A DNA stretch of 64,000 nt from Spirochaetota bacterium (GCA_030154445.1 JAGUQW010000007.1:104552-168551), one strand, 5' to 3'; positions 18,267-27,090 are shown, numbered from the stretch's first letter. Notes: generated by a model not told the origin, from the letters alone. Translations and numbers: made by a program.

Positions 18267-18467
18267 TTATTTTTCAAATATTTGTTTTTGTTCTTTTTGT
18301 TTTTGATTATACCAAACCCATATGGCTAATAAAACAGGCATAGCAATAGCACCGACAGCTTGAATTAATTGAAATATAAATTCCCATGAATCCTTATCAA
18401 ATTTTTCTCTTAAAACAAAACCAAGTACAAAGCCAAAATAAATAAACCATTGTGTATTGTTATTCAT
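18267..18467 (-). CDS. Small two-helix membrane protein
   Basis: 66 residues with two hydrophobic segments (about 8-20 and 33-54) and a charged K/Q/E tail. The ATG at 18465-18467 has TTTGGAG upstream. The frame is open 28 codons further back, but that stretch has no ribosome site. The topology resembles holin-like or small stress-response membrane proteins; no family is assigned. It is followed by the frameshifted gene at 17998-18257. Confidence 0.55.
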   Translation of the reverse strand: MNNNTQWFIYFGFVLGFVLREKFDKDSWEFIFQLIQAVGAIAMPVLLAIWVWYNQKQKEQKQIFEK

Positions 18468-18590
18468 TACTTCTCCAAAAACAAGATAAGATATTATACC
18501 ATAAATGTTTTTACTCTTGAATTGTACTTCCATTTGATATAAAACATACATAATTCAACATATATTAGAGTTTTTTATCTAAATATATTT

Positions 18591-19568
18591 TTATAATAAA
18601 AATATTCTTTCTCCAGCACAATTTTTTATGGTATCTTCACTCCAAACAGAAACTTGAACTTCCCCTATATGTATTTTTTCTAACAAAAACATACTTAATC
18701 GAGATTGTCCTACCCCACCACCTATAGACAAAGGTAAAAGCTCATTAAAGATCATTTTATGAAAATTTAATTCTGATCTTACGACTGTATCAGTAGCGAT
18801 TAGTTGTTGATTCAAAACATTAATGTCAACTCTAATACCCATTGAAGAAATAGATAATACTTGATCTAAAGGTTCATGATAAAAAAGCATTGTTCCATTC
18901 AAAGACCAATCATCATAATCTGGAGCTTTATAACGATGCATATTTCCAGATTTAAGTAGTCCACCAATCTGAGTAATAAATACTGCTTTATGCATTGTCG
19001 TAATTTCATACTCTCTTTCGTCAGGAGTCAGTGATGGAAACATATCTTCTAACTCTTGTGTGGATACAATAGTGATTTCTGTAGGTAGTTTCAATTTTAA
19101 TTGGGGATATTTTTTACAAATAACTTGTTCTGTATCCAAGATACAATTATATACTTTTTCAACTGCTGAGATCAAAGTATCTATATTTCTATCTTCCATA
19201 GAAATCACTTTTTCCCAATCCCACAAATCTACATAAAAAGAATGTGTATTATCTCTTTTTTCACAAGATCGAACAGCATTCATATCTGTATAAATACCTA
19301 AATTTTGTTGAATCTCATATTTATAAAGAGCAAATCTTTTCCATTTTGCGAGAGAATGAACTAACTCTATTTGTTGATTAGATACTGTAAAGCTAATAGG
19401 ATTTTCATTTCCATATAAGTCATCATTTAATCCTGTATTTGCTTCTAAAAAAACTGGAGCTGATACTCTTAATAAATTTAATTGATCTGTAAGAGAAGAT
19501 TCAAATGTCATTTTGAGTATTTTGATTGCAATCTCAGTATCTATAAGATTTAATTTTGATTGGTACAT
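18591..19568 (-). CDS. asnA: Aspartate--ammonia ligase (AsnA type)
   Basis: Makes asparagine from aspartate, ammonia and ATP; related in fold to class II tRNA synthetases. 325 residues, as usual for AsnA. Characteristic segments: F-V-E-A-P-like V-F-L-E-A-N-T-G near 40, A-K-W-K-R-F-A-L near 74-81, S-F-Y-V-D-L-W-D-W-E near 110, and the C-terminal G-G-G-V-G-Q-S-R-L motif 3 (ATP-binding arginine) near 290. A G-G-A-G-G site precedes the ATG. It follows the RNase H gene by about 37 bp on the same strand. Confidence 0.95.
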   Translation of the reverse strand: MYQSKLNLIDTEIAIKILKMTFESSLTDQLNLLRVSAPVFLEANTGLNDDLYGNENPISFTVSNQQIELVHSLAKWKRFALYKYEIQQNLGIYTDMNAVRSCEKRDNTHSFYVDLWDWEKVISMEDRNIDTLISAVEKVYNCILDTEQVICKKYPQLKLKLPTEITIVSTQELEDMFPSLTPDEREYEITTMHKAVFITQIGGLLKSGNMHRYKAPDYDDWSLNGTMLFYHEPLDQVLSISSMGIRVDINVLNQQLIATDTVVRSELNFHKMIFNELLPLSIGGGVGQSRLSMFLLEKIHIGEVQVSVWSEDTIKNCAGERIFLL

Positions 19569-19605
19569 AACAATCCCTCCATTTATATTTTTTATTAATT
19601 TAAAG

Positions 19606-20277
19606 TTAACTTAATTTACTTTTTGCTAATTGATCTACTAGTTCATTAAATCGATTTCCTGTATGAGCTTTGACTTTTTCCCAAGTAATTCTAATACGAT
19701 TTTGCATCATTTTAGCAGAATAATACTGAGCAATACTACTATTTGCTTTCCATTCACCACAAGCCCATTTTTGAAGGCCTATATAATCATAAAAAATAGT
19801 AATAGACGAGAATTTATGATTTTCAGCATAAGATAAAGCTTCTAAAACGCCTTGAACTTCTCCTGCAATTTGACGAGATCCCTCTTCTGGAGAAAGATTC
19901 ACTATCCCACTATCTTCTAAAAGAATTTGATTATCTTGTACAATAACCAAGCCCCATCCAATTTTATTATTATAAAAAGACCCATCTACATAAGCGCAGA
20001 TGCCTTGTATGTTTTGAATATTAGGGCATTGATATCGATGCCATAATTCTTCTATTTGCACTTTTAAGGTAGAATCTGAAATATTATGAGTTCCTATAGA
20101 AAATGAGTTTTTAGAAGCTTTGTGATACAAAATCGCTGTTGCCCCAAGAATATTTTTTATTTGTACATTATAATCTCTAAAACTACTCTCATCTACATAA
20201 GCTATAATTCCTAATTGATTGAGAAATTCTACAAATTTAATACCTTCTTTTTTTAATTCTGTATAACTTTTTGTCAT
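19606..20277 (-). CDS. Ribonuclease H type I with extra N-terminal domain
   Basis: The C-terminal about 130 residues form an RNase HI domain that cuts RNA in RNA:DNA hybrids. The four acidic catalytic positions are visible: D in A-Y-V-D-G-S-F, E in A-G-E-V-Q-G-V, D in F-Y-D-Y-I-G and D in E-L-V-D-Q-L-A-K, plus the K-A-H-T-G-N substrate loop. The first about 90 residues form a separate small domain seen in Firmicute-type YpdQ/viroplasmin-fused RNases H; its exact family is not certain here. Total 223 residues. Probably co-transcribed with asnA. Confidence 0.85.
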   Translation of the reverse strand: MTKSYTELKKEGIKFVEFLNQLGIIAYVDESSFRDYNVQIKNILGATAILYHKASKNSFSIGTHNISDSTLKVQIEELWHRYQCPNIQNIQGICAYVDGSFYNNKIGWGLVIVQDNQILLEDSGIVNLSPEEGSRQIAGEVQGVLEALSYAENHKFSSITIFYDYIGLQKWACGEWKANSSIAQYYSAKMMQNRIRITWEKVKAHTGNRFNELVDQLAKSKLS

Positions 20278-20302
20278 ATACTACCTATAAAAAATTTTTT
20301 AT

Positions 20303-20331
20303 ATTATAGCTTATTATGATGAAATGTACAA
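20303..20331 (-). promoter_or_regulatory. Sigma-70-like promoter for RNase H-asnA
   Basis: On the minus strand, TTGTAC (20326-20331) and TATAAT (20303-20308) with 17 bases between. Confidence 0.55.
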
Positions 20332-20348
20332 GCAACTGATATTGTATA

Positions 20349-20377
20349 TTGACAAAAAAATACTATTCTACTATAAT
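20349..20377 (+). promoter_or_regulatory. Consensus sigma-70 promoter for fabZ
   Basis: Perfect TTGACA (20349-20354) and TATAAT (20372-20377) with a 17-base spacer, 32 bases before the fabZ ATG. Confidence 0.85.
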
Positions 20378-20408
20378 TATACAATCAATTTTTAGTTTAG
20401 GAATTTTT

Positions 20409-20912
20409 ATGAAAAATTATTTTGATATCAAAGATATTACCCAATTACTCCCTCATCGTTTCCCTATGTTATTAGTCGATAGGGTATTAGAAGTGAATGA
20501 AAACGATGGAGCTGGATACAAAAATGTCACTATAAACGAAGATTTCTTCAATGGTCATTTCCCCGGAACGCCTATTATGCCTGGTGTACTCCAAGTAGAA
20601 GGACTTGCTCAATGTGCAGGATTTATTGCATTGACACAATTAAAAAATCGTTATCCCAAAATCAACACAGAAGATATTTTGATGTTCTTTATGGGTATCG
20701 ATGGAGTCAAATTTCGTAAACCTGTTGTCCCTGGAGATCGTTTGGACTATAAAGTCACTGTTACCAAGCGTCGTGAATCTGTATCTGAAGATGGTACTAC
20801 ATTTAGCCGTGTGATTAATAGCTTTGAAGCTAAAGCTTATGTGGATAATCAATTAGTATGTGAATGTACCATGAACGCTATGCTTACTCCAAAAGAAGGT
20901 AGTATTGCTTAA
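20409..20912 (+). CDS. fabZ: 3-hydroxyacyl-[acyl-carrier-protein] dehydratase FabZ
   Basis: Dehydrates 3-hydroxyacyl-ACP in fatty acid elongation. 167 residues from the ATG at 20409. A longer frame beginning TTG at 20349 is rejected because that TTG is the -35 box of the promoter. Seen: L-L-P-H-R-F-P-M-L-L-V-D-R near residue 11, the active-site G-H-F-P-G-T-P-I-M-P-G-V with catalytic histidine near residue 55, and the E-A-L/V-E-G-L-A-Q-like helix with its glutamate. Monocistronic, ended by a strong terminator, convergent with fabD, which belongs to the same pathway. Confidence 0.97.
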   Translation: MKNYFDIKDITQLLPHRFPMLLVDRVLEVNENDGAGYKNVTINEDFFNGHFPGTPIMPGVLQVEGLAQCAGFIALTQLKNRYPKINTEDILMFFMGIDGVKFRKPVVPGDRLDYKVTVTKRRESVSEDGTTFSRVINSFEAKAYVDNQLVCECTMNAMLTPKEGSIA

Positions 20913-20930
20913 TTTTCAATTTGTTAAAAT

Positions 20931-20960
20931 AAAAAAAAGAGCCTTAAGGCTCTTTTTTTT
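20931..20960. terminator. Bidirectional intrinsic terminator between fabZ and fabD
   Basis: A8-GAGCC-TTAA-GGCTC-T8: a symmetric stem usable by both convergent genes. Confidence 0.95.
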
Positions 20961-20990
20961 ATTTGGATTTATTAATCAATAGTAAGATTA

Positions 20991-21884
20991 TTATGATATA
21001 AGTGACATAAGATCTATAAAAGCAAATTCTTTATTTATTTTTTTTACCATTCCTTGAATAATAGTACCTGTACTCATTTCAATACCTGTATCAAATCCTT
21101 TATCGACAAGATAATTTACTGTGCTAACCCATTGCACAGGACTTTTCATCTGAAGAGCTAATAATTGTTTGACTGTAGATTCATCATAGAATTCTGCTGT
21201 TACATTAGAGACAATAGGATAAAGTGGTGCACTAAAATTTAGTTGATTGACAAATTCTTCAAAATGTATTGATGCCTCTTCCATTAATTTGGAATGAAAA
21301 GCACCACTGACAGCTAATGCTAGTACTCTTTTAGCACCTGCATTTGATAATTTTTCTGATGCAAGAGTAATTCCTTCTTTGAGTCCTGAAATTACAACTT
21401 GACCTGGTGTATTAAAATTAACTGGCTCTACATAATATGTATTTGAAACTTCTTTACAAATATTAATAACACTATTATCATCCAAGCCCAAGACAACAGC
21501 CATCCCACCCTTTTGATGAGGATCCGCTTCAGCCATTAATTGTCCTCTTTTTTGGACTAATTTTAATGTATCTTCGAAGCTAAGCATCTCACTTGCTAGT
21601 AGTGCTGAGAATTCCCCTAAAGAATGACCTGCTAATGCTGTTGGGACAATATTTTGTACTTTTAACAAACTTATCAAAATATATTGATAAGTCAAAATCG
21701 CTGGCTGTGCATTTTTGGTATTTATAAGATCATCTTCAGGACCTTCGAATGATAGATTTTGAATATTAAAGCCTAGAATATCATTTGCCTGAGTATAAAT
21801 ATCTTGAGCTAACTTATATTTTTCAACAAGTTCTTTACCCATACCTACAAATTGTGAACCTTGTCCTGGAAAAAATAAAACCAT
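20991..21884 (-). CDS. fabD: Malonyl CoA-acyl carrier protein transacylase
   Basis: Loads malonyl groups onto ACP for fatty acid synthesis in the cytosol. 297 residues. Seen: F-P-G-Q-G-S-Q at residues 5-11, the nucleophile motif G-H-S-L-G-E-F near 90-96 with its serine, and the G-A-F-H-S catalytic histidine near 198. Monocistronic, with its own promoter (-35 TTGAAG, -10 TATAAT). Confidence 0.97.
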   Translation of the reverse strand: MVLFFPGQGSQFVGMGKELVEKYKLAQDIYTQANDILGFNIQNLSFEGPEDDLINTKNAQPAILTYQYILISLLKVQNIVPTALAGHSLGEFSALLASEMLSFEDTLKLVQKRGQLMAEADPHQKGGMAVVLGLDDNSVINICKEVSNTYYVEPVNFNTPGQVVISGLKEGITLASEKLSNAGAKRVLALAVSGAFHSKLMEEASIHFEEFVNQLNFSAPLYPIVSNVTAEFYDESTVKQLLALQMKSPVQWVSTVNYLVDKGFDTGIEMSTGTIIQGMVKKINKEFAFIDLMSLIS

Positions 21885-21916
21885 AGATACCTCTTTATTA
21901 TAAAATATATAATAAT

Positions 21917-21945
21917 ATTATACTATGTTTCTTAATATTCTTCAA
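21917..21945 (-). promoter_or_regulatory. Sigma-70-like promoter for fabD
   Basis: On the minus strand, TTGAAG (21940-21945) and TATAAT (21917-21922), 17-base spacer. Confidence 0.65.
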
Positions 21946-21952
21946 GATTACT

Positions 21953-22018
21953 ATATTTTATAACAATCAAAAACACCCTAGTATATATACTAGGGTGTTT
22001 TTGATTGTTATAAAATAT
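21953..22018. terminator. 66-bp perfect palindrome upstream of fabD
   Basis: Every base from 21953 pairs with its partner to 22018 (centre between 21985 and 21986), with no mismatch. The G/C-rich core ACACCCTAGTATA is followed by a T5 run, so it works as the terminator of the lipoprotein gene on the minus strand. Confidence 0.85.
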
Positions 22019-22028
22019 TTGTATTAAA

Positions 22029-23192
22029 CTAATCTACAAAAAGAACACGACCTGCTGTATCAAAATTATCAAATCTATATAAATCTTGAGGAAGCTCAGT
22101 TGCCTCACGTCCAGATGTACTAAAGAAACCCTTACTATCCAATTCTGATCGAGTGTAAAACTTAGGCTGATCAATAAAAGTAACTAAAGGACTGCCACTG
22201 AAGTTAGGATTAACTGTACTTCCATCCCAAATCATTAGATACCTCAAACCAGTAGGATGTCCAGCTGGAATTCTAACAATCATTTTTCCTTGATGCTTTA
22301 AGGTTAAATAAACATCAAAATTATTGATAGTATCAGTTCCCCAAACTTCTTTCACAGAAGATATTTTATCTCCATAATAACCACCGGACATAGTTATATG
22401 ACGAGCTTTTGTTCTATTATCTTTAGGATTTTGTAATTGAAGTTCATAGAAGTTCCTTCCAGTATTATCTAGTGGAATTAGTACTTTCTTTCCTTTAAAG
22501 AAATCTAAGATTGGAGCTTCTTTATCATATGGGTTATCATTCACTTCACGATCGAAAACAAACCCTCTAGAATCAAAACCGTCAAATCTATATAAATTGT
22601 CAGGAAAATTTGCTCTTCCTCTTTCTGATACCACTAAACCCTTTTGTATCAATTGGCTTCTATTATCAAAAAATTCAACTTCATCCAAAAAAGTAACTGA
22701 AGGATTTTCGCTGAACTTTCCATTTTTGCTATCAAAATCTGCAATCAATAGATATTTCTTACCATTATCATGGCCATCTGGAATATAAACAACCATTTGA
22801 TTTGGATACTCTTTATCTACAAAAACATCAAAAACATTACTAGTATCAGTTTCCCACTTTTTTACAAATGTATAATTTCCCTCATAGTCACCACTGTCTA
22901 AATATATACGACGAGCTTTTGTTCTACCATCTTTAGGATTTAATAACTGCAACTCGAATAAATCCCTAGCGTAAATATTTAATTGAACTAGTAATTTTCT
23001 CCCTTTGTAGAAATCTAAAACAGGATACTTACCATTTTCAGAAACTGTACCCCCGTTTTTTGAAAATTCACCCCTAGATGAGCTTCTTGAAGATGCCCCC
23101 CAAGACATGTTTTCTGTAGAATTCTGGTCTTCTATTGCTGAACACCCTGCCAGTATAACTACTGGTAATATAAAATAATGAAAATATCTCAT
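22029..23192 (-). CDS. Lipoprotein with a duplicated about 165-residue domain
   Basis: 387 residues. The signal peptide ends L-A-G-C at residue 16, a lipobox, so the protein is lipid-anchored in the inner or outer membrane. Two homologous domains follow a low-complexity S/R linker. Each begins P-x-L-D-F-x-K-G-x-K, contains E-L-Q-L-x-N-P-K-D-x-R-T-K-A-R, and ends with a L-Y-R-F-D-x-F-D segment and a final beta-rich tail. The two copies are about half identical by eye, showing an internal duplication. No known family is recognised; a surface or binding role is inferred. Confidence 0.8.
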   Translation of the reverse strand: MRYFHYFILPVVILAGCSAIEDQNSTENMSWGASSRSSSRGEFSKNGGTVSENGKYPVLDFYKGRKLLVQLNIYARDLFELQLLNPKDGRTKARRIYLDSGDYEGNYTFVKKWETDTSNVFDVFVDKEYPNQMVVYIPDGHDNGKKYLLIADFDSKNGKFSENPSVTFLDEVEFFDNRSQLIQKGLVVSERGRANFPDNLYRFDGFDSRGFVFDREVNDNPYDKEAPILDFFKGKKVLIPLDNTGRNFYELQLQNPKDNRTKARHITMSGGYYGDKISSVKEVWGTDTINNFDVYLTLKHQGKMIVRIPAGHPTGLRYLMIWDGSTVNPNFSGSPLVTFIDQPKFYTRSELDSKGFFSTSGREATELPQDLYRFDNFDTAGRVLFVD

Positions 23193-23248
23193 AGATACGA
23201 TCCTCCAAGCCCTTGGCTATATATTTATAATAAATATTAATTATAAAT

Positions 23249-23277
23249 ATATTAACATAAAATTTTATATATGTCAA
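23249..23277 (-). promoter_or_regulatory. Sigma-70-like promoter for the duplicated-domain lipoprotein
   Basis: On the minus strand, TTGACA (23272-23277) and TAATAT (23249-23254), 17-base spacer. Confidence 0.55.
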
Positions 23278-23570
23278 GATTAATGAACTATATTTGATAG
23301 ATATAATAATCAAAATACCTAAGTTCATGCTAATGTATTGTAGATATATTATTAAGCCTAAAATAATATATTAGTTGCTATTTGAGTTAAAAATGTTATA
23401 ATATTATATCAAATAATAAAGAAGAAATTAGATCGCTCACAAGTATAAATGTCGATGTCTAACAACTTCACTAAAAGCATCCTCTCTAATATTAAAGTAA
23501 AAGTATACTTTTTTGGAGAATAATATCTCTCTATTATATGAATCGAAAAAATATAAAATAGGAGTATTCT
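23278..23570 (+). other. Intergenic region with promoter and long leader of the phosphatase gene
   Basis: A plus-strand promoter TTGCTA (23375-23380) / TATAAT (23397-23402), spacer 16, would give a leader of about 160 nt before the ATG at 23571. The leader contains the palindrome AAAAGTATACTTTT near 23501-23514 but no riboswitch that I recognise. The left part (23278-23370) holds nothing I can identify. Confidence 0.4.
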
Positions 23571-24332
23571 ATGGATTATCAAAACTATCTATCTGTAGCT
23601 CTAGCATGTGCAAAACAAATTTCAATAGTATTTAAGGAAGGCTTTTATAGTCAAAATAGTATTGAATGGAAATCAGAAAAAGATCCTGTAACAGAATATG
23701 ATAAAAAAATAGAACAAATTTCTCGGAAATTTATTTTAGATCATTACCCAGATCATGTTATTTTAGGTGAAGAAGATGGATTATATAATAATAATTCTGA
23801 TTTTAAATGGATTATAGATCCTATTGATGGTACAATTAATTATATTAGAGGGATACCATTTGTTGCTTATAGTTTAGCACTTTTATATCAAGATGAAATT
23901 ATTATTTCCGTGGTATCAAATCCTATTTTAGAAGAATATTTCTGGGCAGTAAAAGGACAAGGTGCTTATTTAAATGATAACAAAATACAAGTAAGTATTT
24001 GTAATGAAATAGAACACTGTTATCTTGCTTTTGGTACTTATAAAGAAAAATATGTAAGTATCTACCATGAGCTGATCCAACAATTCCAGTCAATCCGTAA
24101 TCCTGGATCAGCAGCACTTGCACTTGCTTATGTAGCTTCTGGCCGTATGAATGGTGCTGTTTATTTCAAGTTATCACCATGGGATATGGCTGGAGGGGTA
24201 TTATTAGTTACAGAAGCTGGAGGAAATATCAATAATATAAATAGCACAGATTTTTCTCTAGATAATTTTTCTATTATTGCAAGTTCCAGTGTCATACATA
24301 GTCAATTAAATAAAATAGTAACAACCTTATAA
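23571..24332 (+). CDS. Inositol monophosphatase-family phosphatase
   Basis: A Mg2+-dependent phosphatase of the IMPase/SuhB/CysQ superfamily, 253 residues. Seen: the metal-binding G-E-E-D-G (about residues 65-69), I-D-P-I-D-G-T-I-N-Y (about 84-93) and the C-terminal S-P-W-D-M-A-G-G (about 203-210). The sequence does not separate inositol-phosphatase from fructose-1,6-bisphosphatase or PAP phosphatase activity. It has TAGGAG before the ATG, and a terminator follows. Confidence 0.88.
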   Translation: MDYQNYLSVALACAKQISIVFKEGFYSQNSIEWKSEKDPVTEYDKKIEQISRKFILDHYPDHVILGEEDGLYNNNSDFKWIIDPIDGTINYIRGIPFVAYSLALLYQDEIIISVVSNPILEEYFWAVKGQGAYLNDNKIQVSICNEIEHCYLAFGTYKEKYVSIYHELIQQFQSIRNPGSAALALAYVASGRMNGAVYFKLSPWDMAGGVLLVTEAGGNINNINSTDFSLDNFSIIASSSVIHSQLNKIVTTL

Positions 24333-24347
24333 ATATATTAGTAAAAT

Positions 24348-24380
24348 AAAAAAGCTATCTCTTAACGAGATAGCTTTTTT
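24348..24380. terminator. Bidirectional intrinsic terminator
   Basis: AAAAAAGCTATCTC, TTAAC loop, GAGATAGCTTTTTT; between the phosphatase gene and the convergent PTS EIIA gene. Confidence 0.95.
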
Positions 24381-24383
24381 ATT

Positions 24384-24815
24384 TTAAATACCGTCATTAG
24401 AAATCTCTTGATTTTTAGAGCTAGTTTCATCCCCAAAAATTTTAATATTCATACAAGCTTCAGATTTTCCTTGACGTAATAATTCTTGAGGATCTATTAA
24501 GATTTCTCTTTGATCTAATATTTCTAATATAAGAGGAATATTAATACCACCGACTACACCATAATTTTTATTATTTTCGTACATAAGTATAGCTGCTTGA
24601 TTAAAAGGAGTGCCTCCAGCAATATCACATAAAAATATTACATTTCCTTGATGATTTGTAAAAACTTCTTGAAATCTATCTTGCAAATTTTGAGAAGACA
24701 TTTCTTCAGTAAAATTAATAAAATATAAGTTATCACATTGTCCTATCACTAGATCTAGCATGGATTTAATACCTGTGGCAAAGTTTCCATGTCCTGTAAT
24801 AATAATCGTAACCAT
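24384..24815 (-). CDS. PTS mannose/sorbose-family EIIA component
   Basis: A cytosolic phosphocarrier, 143 residues. It accepts phosphate from HPr on the histidine of T-G-H-G-N-F-A (about residue 9) and passes it to EIIB. The family's D-I-A-G-G-T-P-F motif is near 66-73. It is co-directional with the DeoR-type gene 13 bases upstream and divergent from the operon at 25795, where EIIB, EIIC and EIID are encoded. It therefore completes an Aga/Man-type permease. Confidence 0.9.
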   Translation of the reverse strand: MVTIIITGHGNFATGIKSMLDLVIGQCDNLYFINFTEEMSSQNLQDRFQEVFTNHQGNVIFLCDIAGGTPFNQAAILMYENNKNYGVVGGINIPLILEILDQREILIDPQELLRQGKSEACMNIKIFGDETSSKNQEISNDGI

Positions 24816-24828
24816 AATTAACTCCTAA

Positions 24829-25578
24829 TTAATATTGTTTATCAACAATCACTAAATCAATATTTGAATTTTTAAATTCTAATACTTGTTCTTTTGAAAT
24901 ATTACTATCAGTAATTATAGTACTAATCTGTTCAATAGATAGCCATATCCATGTAAATAATTTCCCGAATTTACTAGAGTCAGTAAGAAGATATATTTCA
25001 CTTGCTAAATTTGTTATATTGTGTTCAGCCATATTTTTTTGAATAATTGCTCTCGAGGCACCTCTAACAGCATCAATGCCTTCTGTTCCTAAAAACAATT
25101 TATTAATATGAAAATTTTTAATAAAAATATCTGAAAATTCTCCTACTAATGCTTGATCTTGATGTTGTAGAACACCACCTACACAGATTGTAGTAATTTG
25201 AGGGTATTTTAATAATTCTGTTAATATAGGAATAGAATTAGTAACAACTGTTAATCTCGTAAATTGATAGAGATGTTGACACATATATAAGGTTGTAGTT
25301 CCTGTTCCTATAAAAATAGTATCACCATCATTAATAAAAGAACAAGATTTGTGAGCAATTAACAATTTTTCTATATTAGTAAATTTTTCTGAATAAGAAT
25401 GTTTTAAGACTCCTCTTTTATAAGATAATCCATGTTTTTTAGCAATATTCTGACAAATATTACGAACAACAGGAACACTATAATTAAATAATATTGCTAA
25501 TTCTGAAGAAGTTAAAGATTTTTTTTGATATAACAGTTCTAATATTTCTTTATCAACATTTTTTATTTTTTTTGGCAT
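24829..25578 (-). CDS. DeoR-family transcriptional regulator (AgaR-like)
   Basis: 249 residues from the ATG at 25578; longer starts at 25602 and 25611 are possible but have no ribosome site. The N-terminal helix-turn-helix has L-T-S-S-E-L-A-I-L-F-N-Y-S-V-P-V-V-R. The C-terminal sugar-phosphate sensor domain has G-D-T-I-F-I-G-T-G-T-T-T and I-D-A-V-R-G-A-S. Its place between EIIA and the divergent amino-sugar operon, and two CATATG palindromes in the shared promoter region, suggest it represses both transcripts until a sugar phosphate appears. Confidence 0.88.
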   Translation of the reverse strand: MPKKIKNVDKEILELLYQKKSLTSSELAILFNYSVPVVRNICQNIAKKHGLSYKRGVLKHSYSEKFTNIEKLLIAHKSCSFINDGDTIFIGTGTTTLYMCQHLYQFTRLTVVTNSIPILTELLKYPQITTICVGGVLQHQDQALVGEFSDIFIKNFHINKLFLGTEGIDAVRGASRAIIQKNMAEHNITNLASEIYLLTDSSKFGKLFTWIWLSIEQISTIITDSNISKEQVLEFKNSNIDLVIVDKQY

Positions 25579-25705
25579 TGAAAACTCTTTTTTATTTTTC
25601 ATATTATACACTTATCTATTAAAAATATCAATAAAAAAAATCAATAATAATATTAATATTTTATATTATTTTATAAATACATATATAATAAACAAATAAA
25701 TACTT

Positions 25706-25756
25706 TTTCATATGAAATAATATAAATATTGTTTATTTTATTTCATATGATATAAT
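25706..25756 (+). promoter_or_regulatory. Operon promoter with two probable regulator-binding palindromes
   Basis: TTTCATATGAAA at 25706-25717 and TTTCATATGATA at 25741-25752 are near-identical and their centres are 35 bp apart. The second lies between TTGTTT (25729-25734, probable -35) and TATAAT (25751-25756), where a bound repressor would block RNA polymerase. The DeoR-type protein encoded next to it is the obvious candidate. Confidence 0.6.
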
Positions 25757-25794
25757 ATAAACAGAAATACAATGAAAAATAAAGGAGATTTTAT

Positions 25795-27072
25795 ATGATC
25801 GAAACAATTATATCTCAAAATCGCATACAAAATAAAGGAGGTTTAATTTGTATTTGTTCTGCACATGAAGATGTTATTCATGCATCCTTTGATTTTTTAT
25901 CACAAAATCCAGAAGTGAAAATTTCTATAGAAAGTACTGTTCAACAAGTTAATCAAGATGGTGGATATACAGGAATGACACCTCAAGATTTTAGTGATAA
26001 AGTTCGTGATATTGCTAAAATATATAATATATCTTCAGATCAGTATGTACTTGCAGGAGATCATCTTGGTCCAAATGCCTGGAAAAGTCTATCTTCTTCA
26101 AAGGCTATGGGGAAAAGTTTAGTATTAGTGGAAGAGTATGTAAAGGCAGGATATACAAAATTACATATTGATCCTAGCATGTCTTGTAACGATGATAATA
26201 GCCCTCTATCAATAGAAGTAATTGCGGACAGAACTGCTATACTAATACAAAGAGCTGAAAAAACAGCTATAGATCACCTAGGATCTTCTGATCATCTATT
26301 TTATATTGTAGGTACAGAAGTTCCTGTTCCTGGAGGTTCTCAAGAACACGAAGATCATGTTTCTGTGACTCCATTACAAGAAGTGGAATACACTATAAAG
26401 GTGATTAAAGAATATTTAGGAAAATATAACTTACAACATATATGGTCAAAAGTTAAAGGAGTTGTTGTTCAACCTGGAGTAGAATTTGGAGATGATTTTG
26501 TTTTTCCTTACATTCAAGGTCAAGCAAAAGAGCTTAAATTAGCAATTACAGATTATAATCATTTAGTATATGAAGCTCATTCTACAGATTATCAAACTAC
26601 TCAAGCTTTATCAGGATTAGTTCATGATCATTTTGCTATTCTTAAAGTAGGACCAGAATTAACTTTTTCTTGGAGAGAAGCTTTATTTGCTCTAGATAAG
26701 ATTGAACAAGAAAATCCAAATATTACTCCTAAATCTAATATTAGAGAATTTATCGAAACAGAAATGCTTGCTCATCCTGAATACTGGAAATATTATTACA
26801 ATGGTAGTACTGAGGAATTAGCATTTAAAAGAGTGTATAGTTTAAGTGATAGAATTCGTTACTATTGGAATAGTCCTAAAATTGCAAAAAAAATACAAGA
26901 TAGTTATCCAAATCTTGAAAAGGCATTGAATTATGCACTAGTATCTCAATATTTACCTTGGGTATTAGAATATAATGAAAAATATAATTGTTCAGAATTT
27001 TCAGTTCAAAAAATTTTACGCTGGAGCGTAGAAAAAGTTATTCAGAAATATTTCAATGCAATAAATAACTAA
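25795..27072 (+). CDS. kbaZ: Tagatose-1,6-bisphosphate aldolase non-catalytic subunit (KbaZ/GatZ family)
   Basis: 425 residues, the family's normal size. The protein stabilises the class II aldolase KbaY/GatY in galactitol and N-acetylgalactosamine pathways. Seen: G-G-L-I-C-I-C-S-A-H near the N-terminus, L-A-G-D-H-L-G-P-N-A-W, H-I-D-P-S-M-S-C, and a V-G-T-E-V-P-V-P-G-G segment, all typical of GatZ/KbaZ. AAAGGAG precedes the ATG. The first gene of the amino-sugar operon. No kbaY/gatY accompanies it. Confidence 0.92.
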   Translation: MIETIISQNRIQNKGGLICICSAHEDVIHASFDFLSQNPEVKISIESTVQQVNQDGGYTGMTPQDFSDKVRDIAKIYNISSDQYVLAGDHLGPNAWKSLSSSKAMGKSLVLVEEYVKAGYTKLHIDPSMSCNDDNSPLSIEVIADRTAILIQRAEKTAIDHLGSSDHLFYIVGTEVPVPGGSQEHEDHVSVTPLQEVEYTIKVIKEYLGKYNLQHIWSKVKGVVVQPGVEFGDDFVFPYIQGQAKELKLAITDYNHLVYEAHSTDYQTTQALSGLVHDHFAILKVGPELTFSWREALFALDKIEQENPNITPKSNIREFIETEMLAHPEYWKYYYNGSTEELAFKRVYSLSDRIRYYWNSPKIAKKIQDSYPNLEKALNYALVSQYLPWVLEYNEKYNCSEFSVQKILRWSVEKVIQKYFNAINN

Positions 27073-27090
27073 AATAATTAGAGGGAAATT

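Noticed and set aside
20349..20408. TTG start extending fabZ by 20 codons
   Set aside because: The TTG is the first half of a perfect -35 box and the promoter lies inside the extension.
23403..23570. Riboswitch in the long leader of the phosphatase gene
   Set aside because: No recognisable aptamer or terminator/antiterminator pair could be found by eye.
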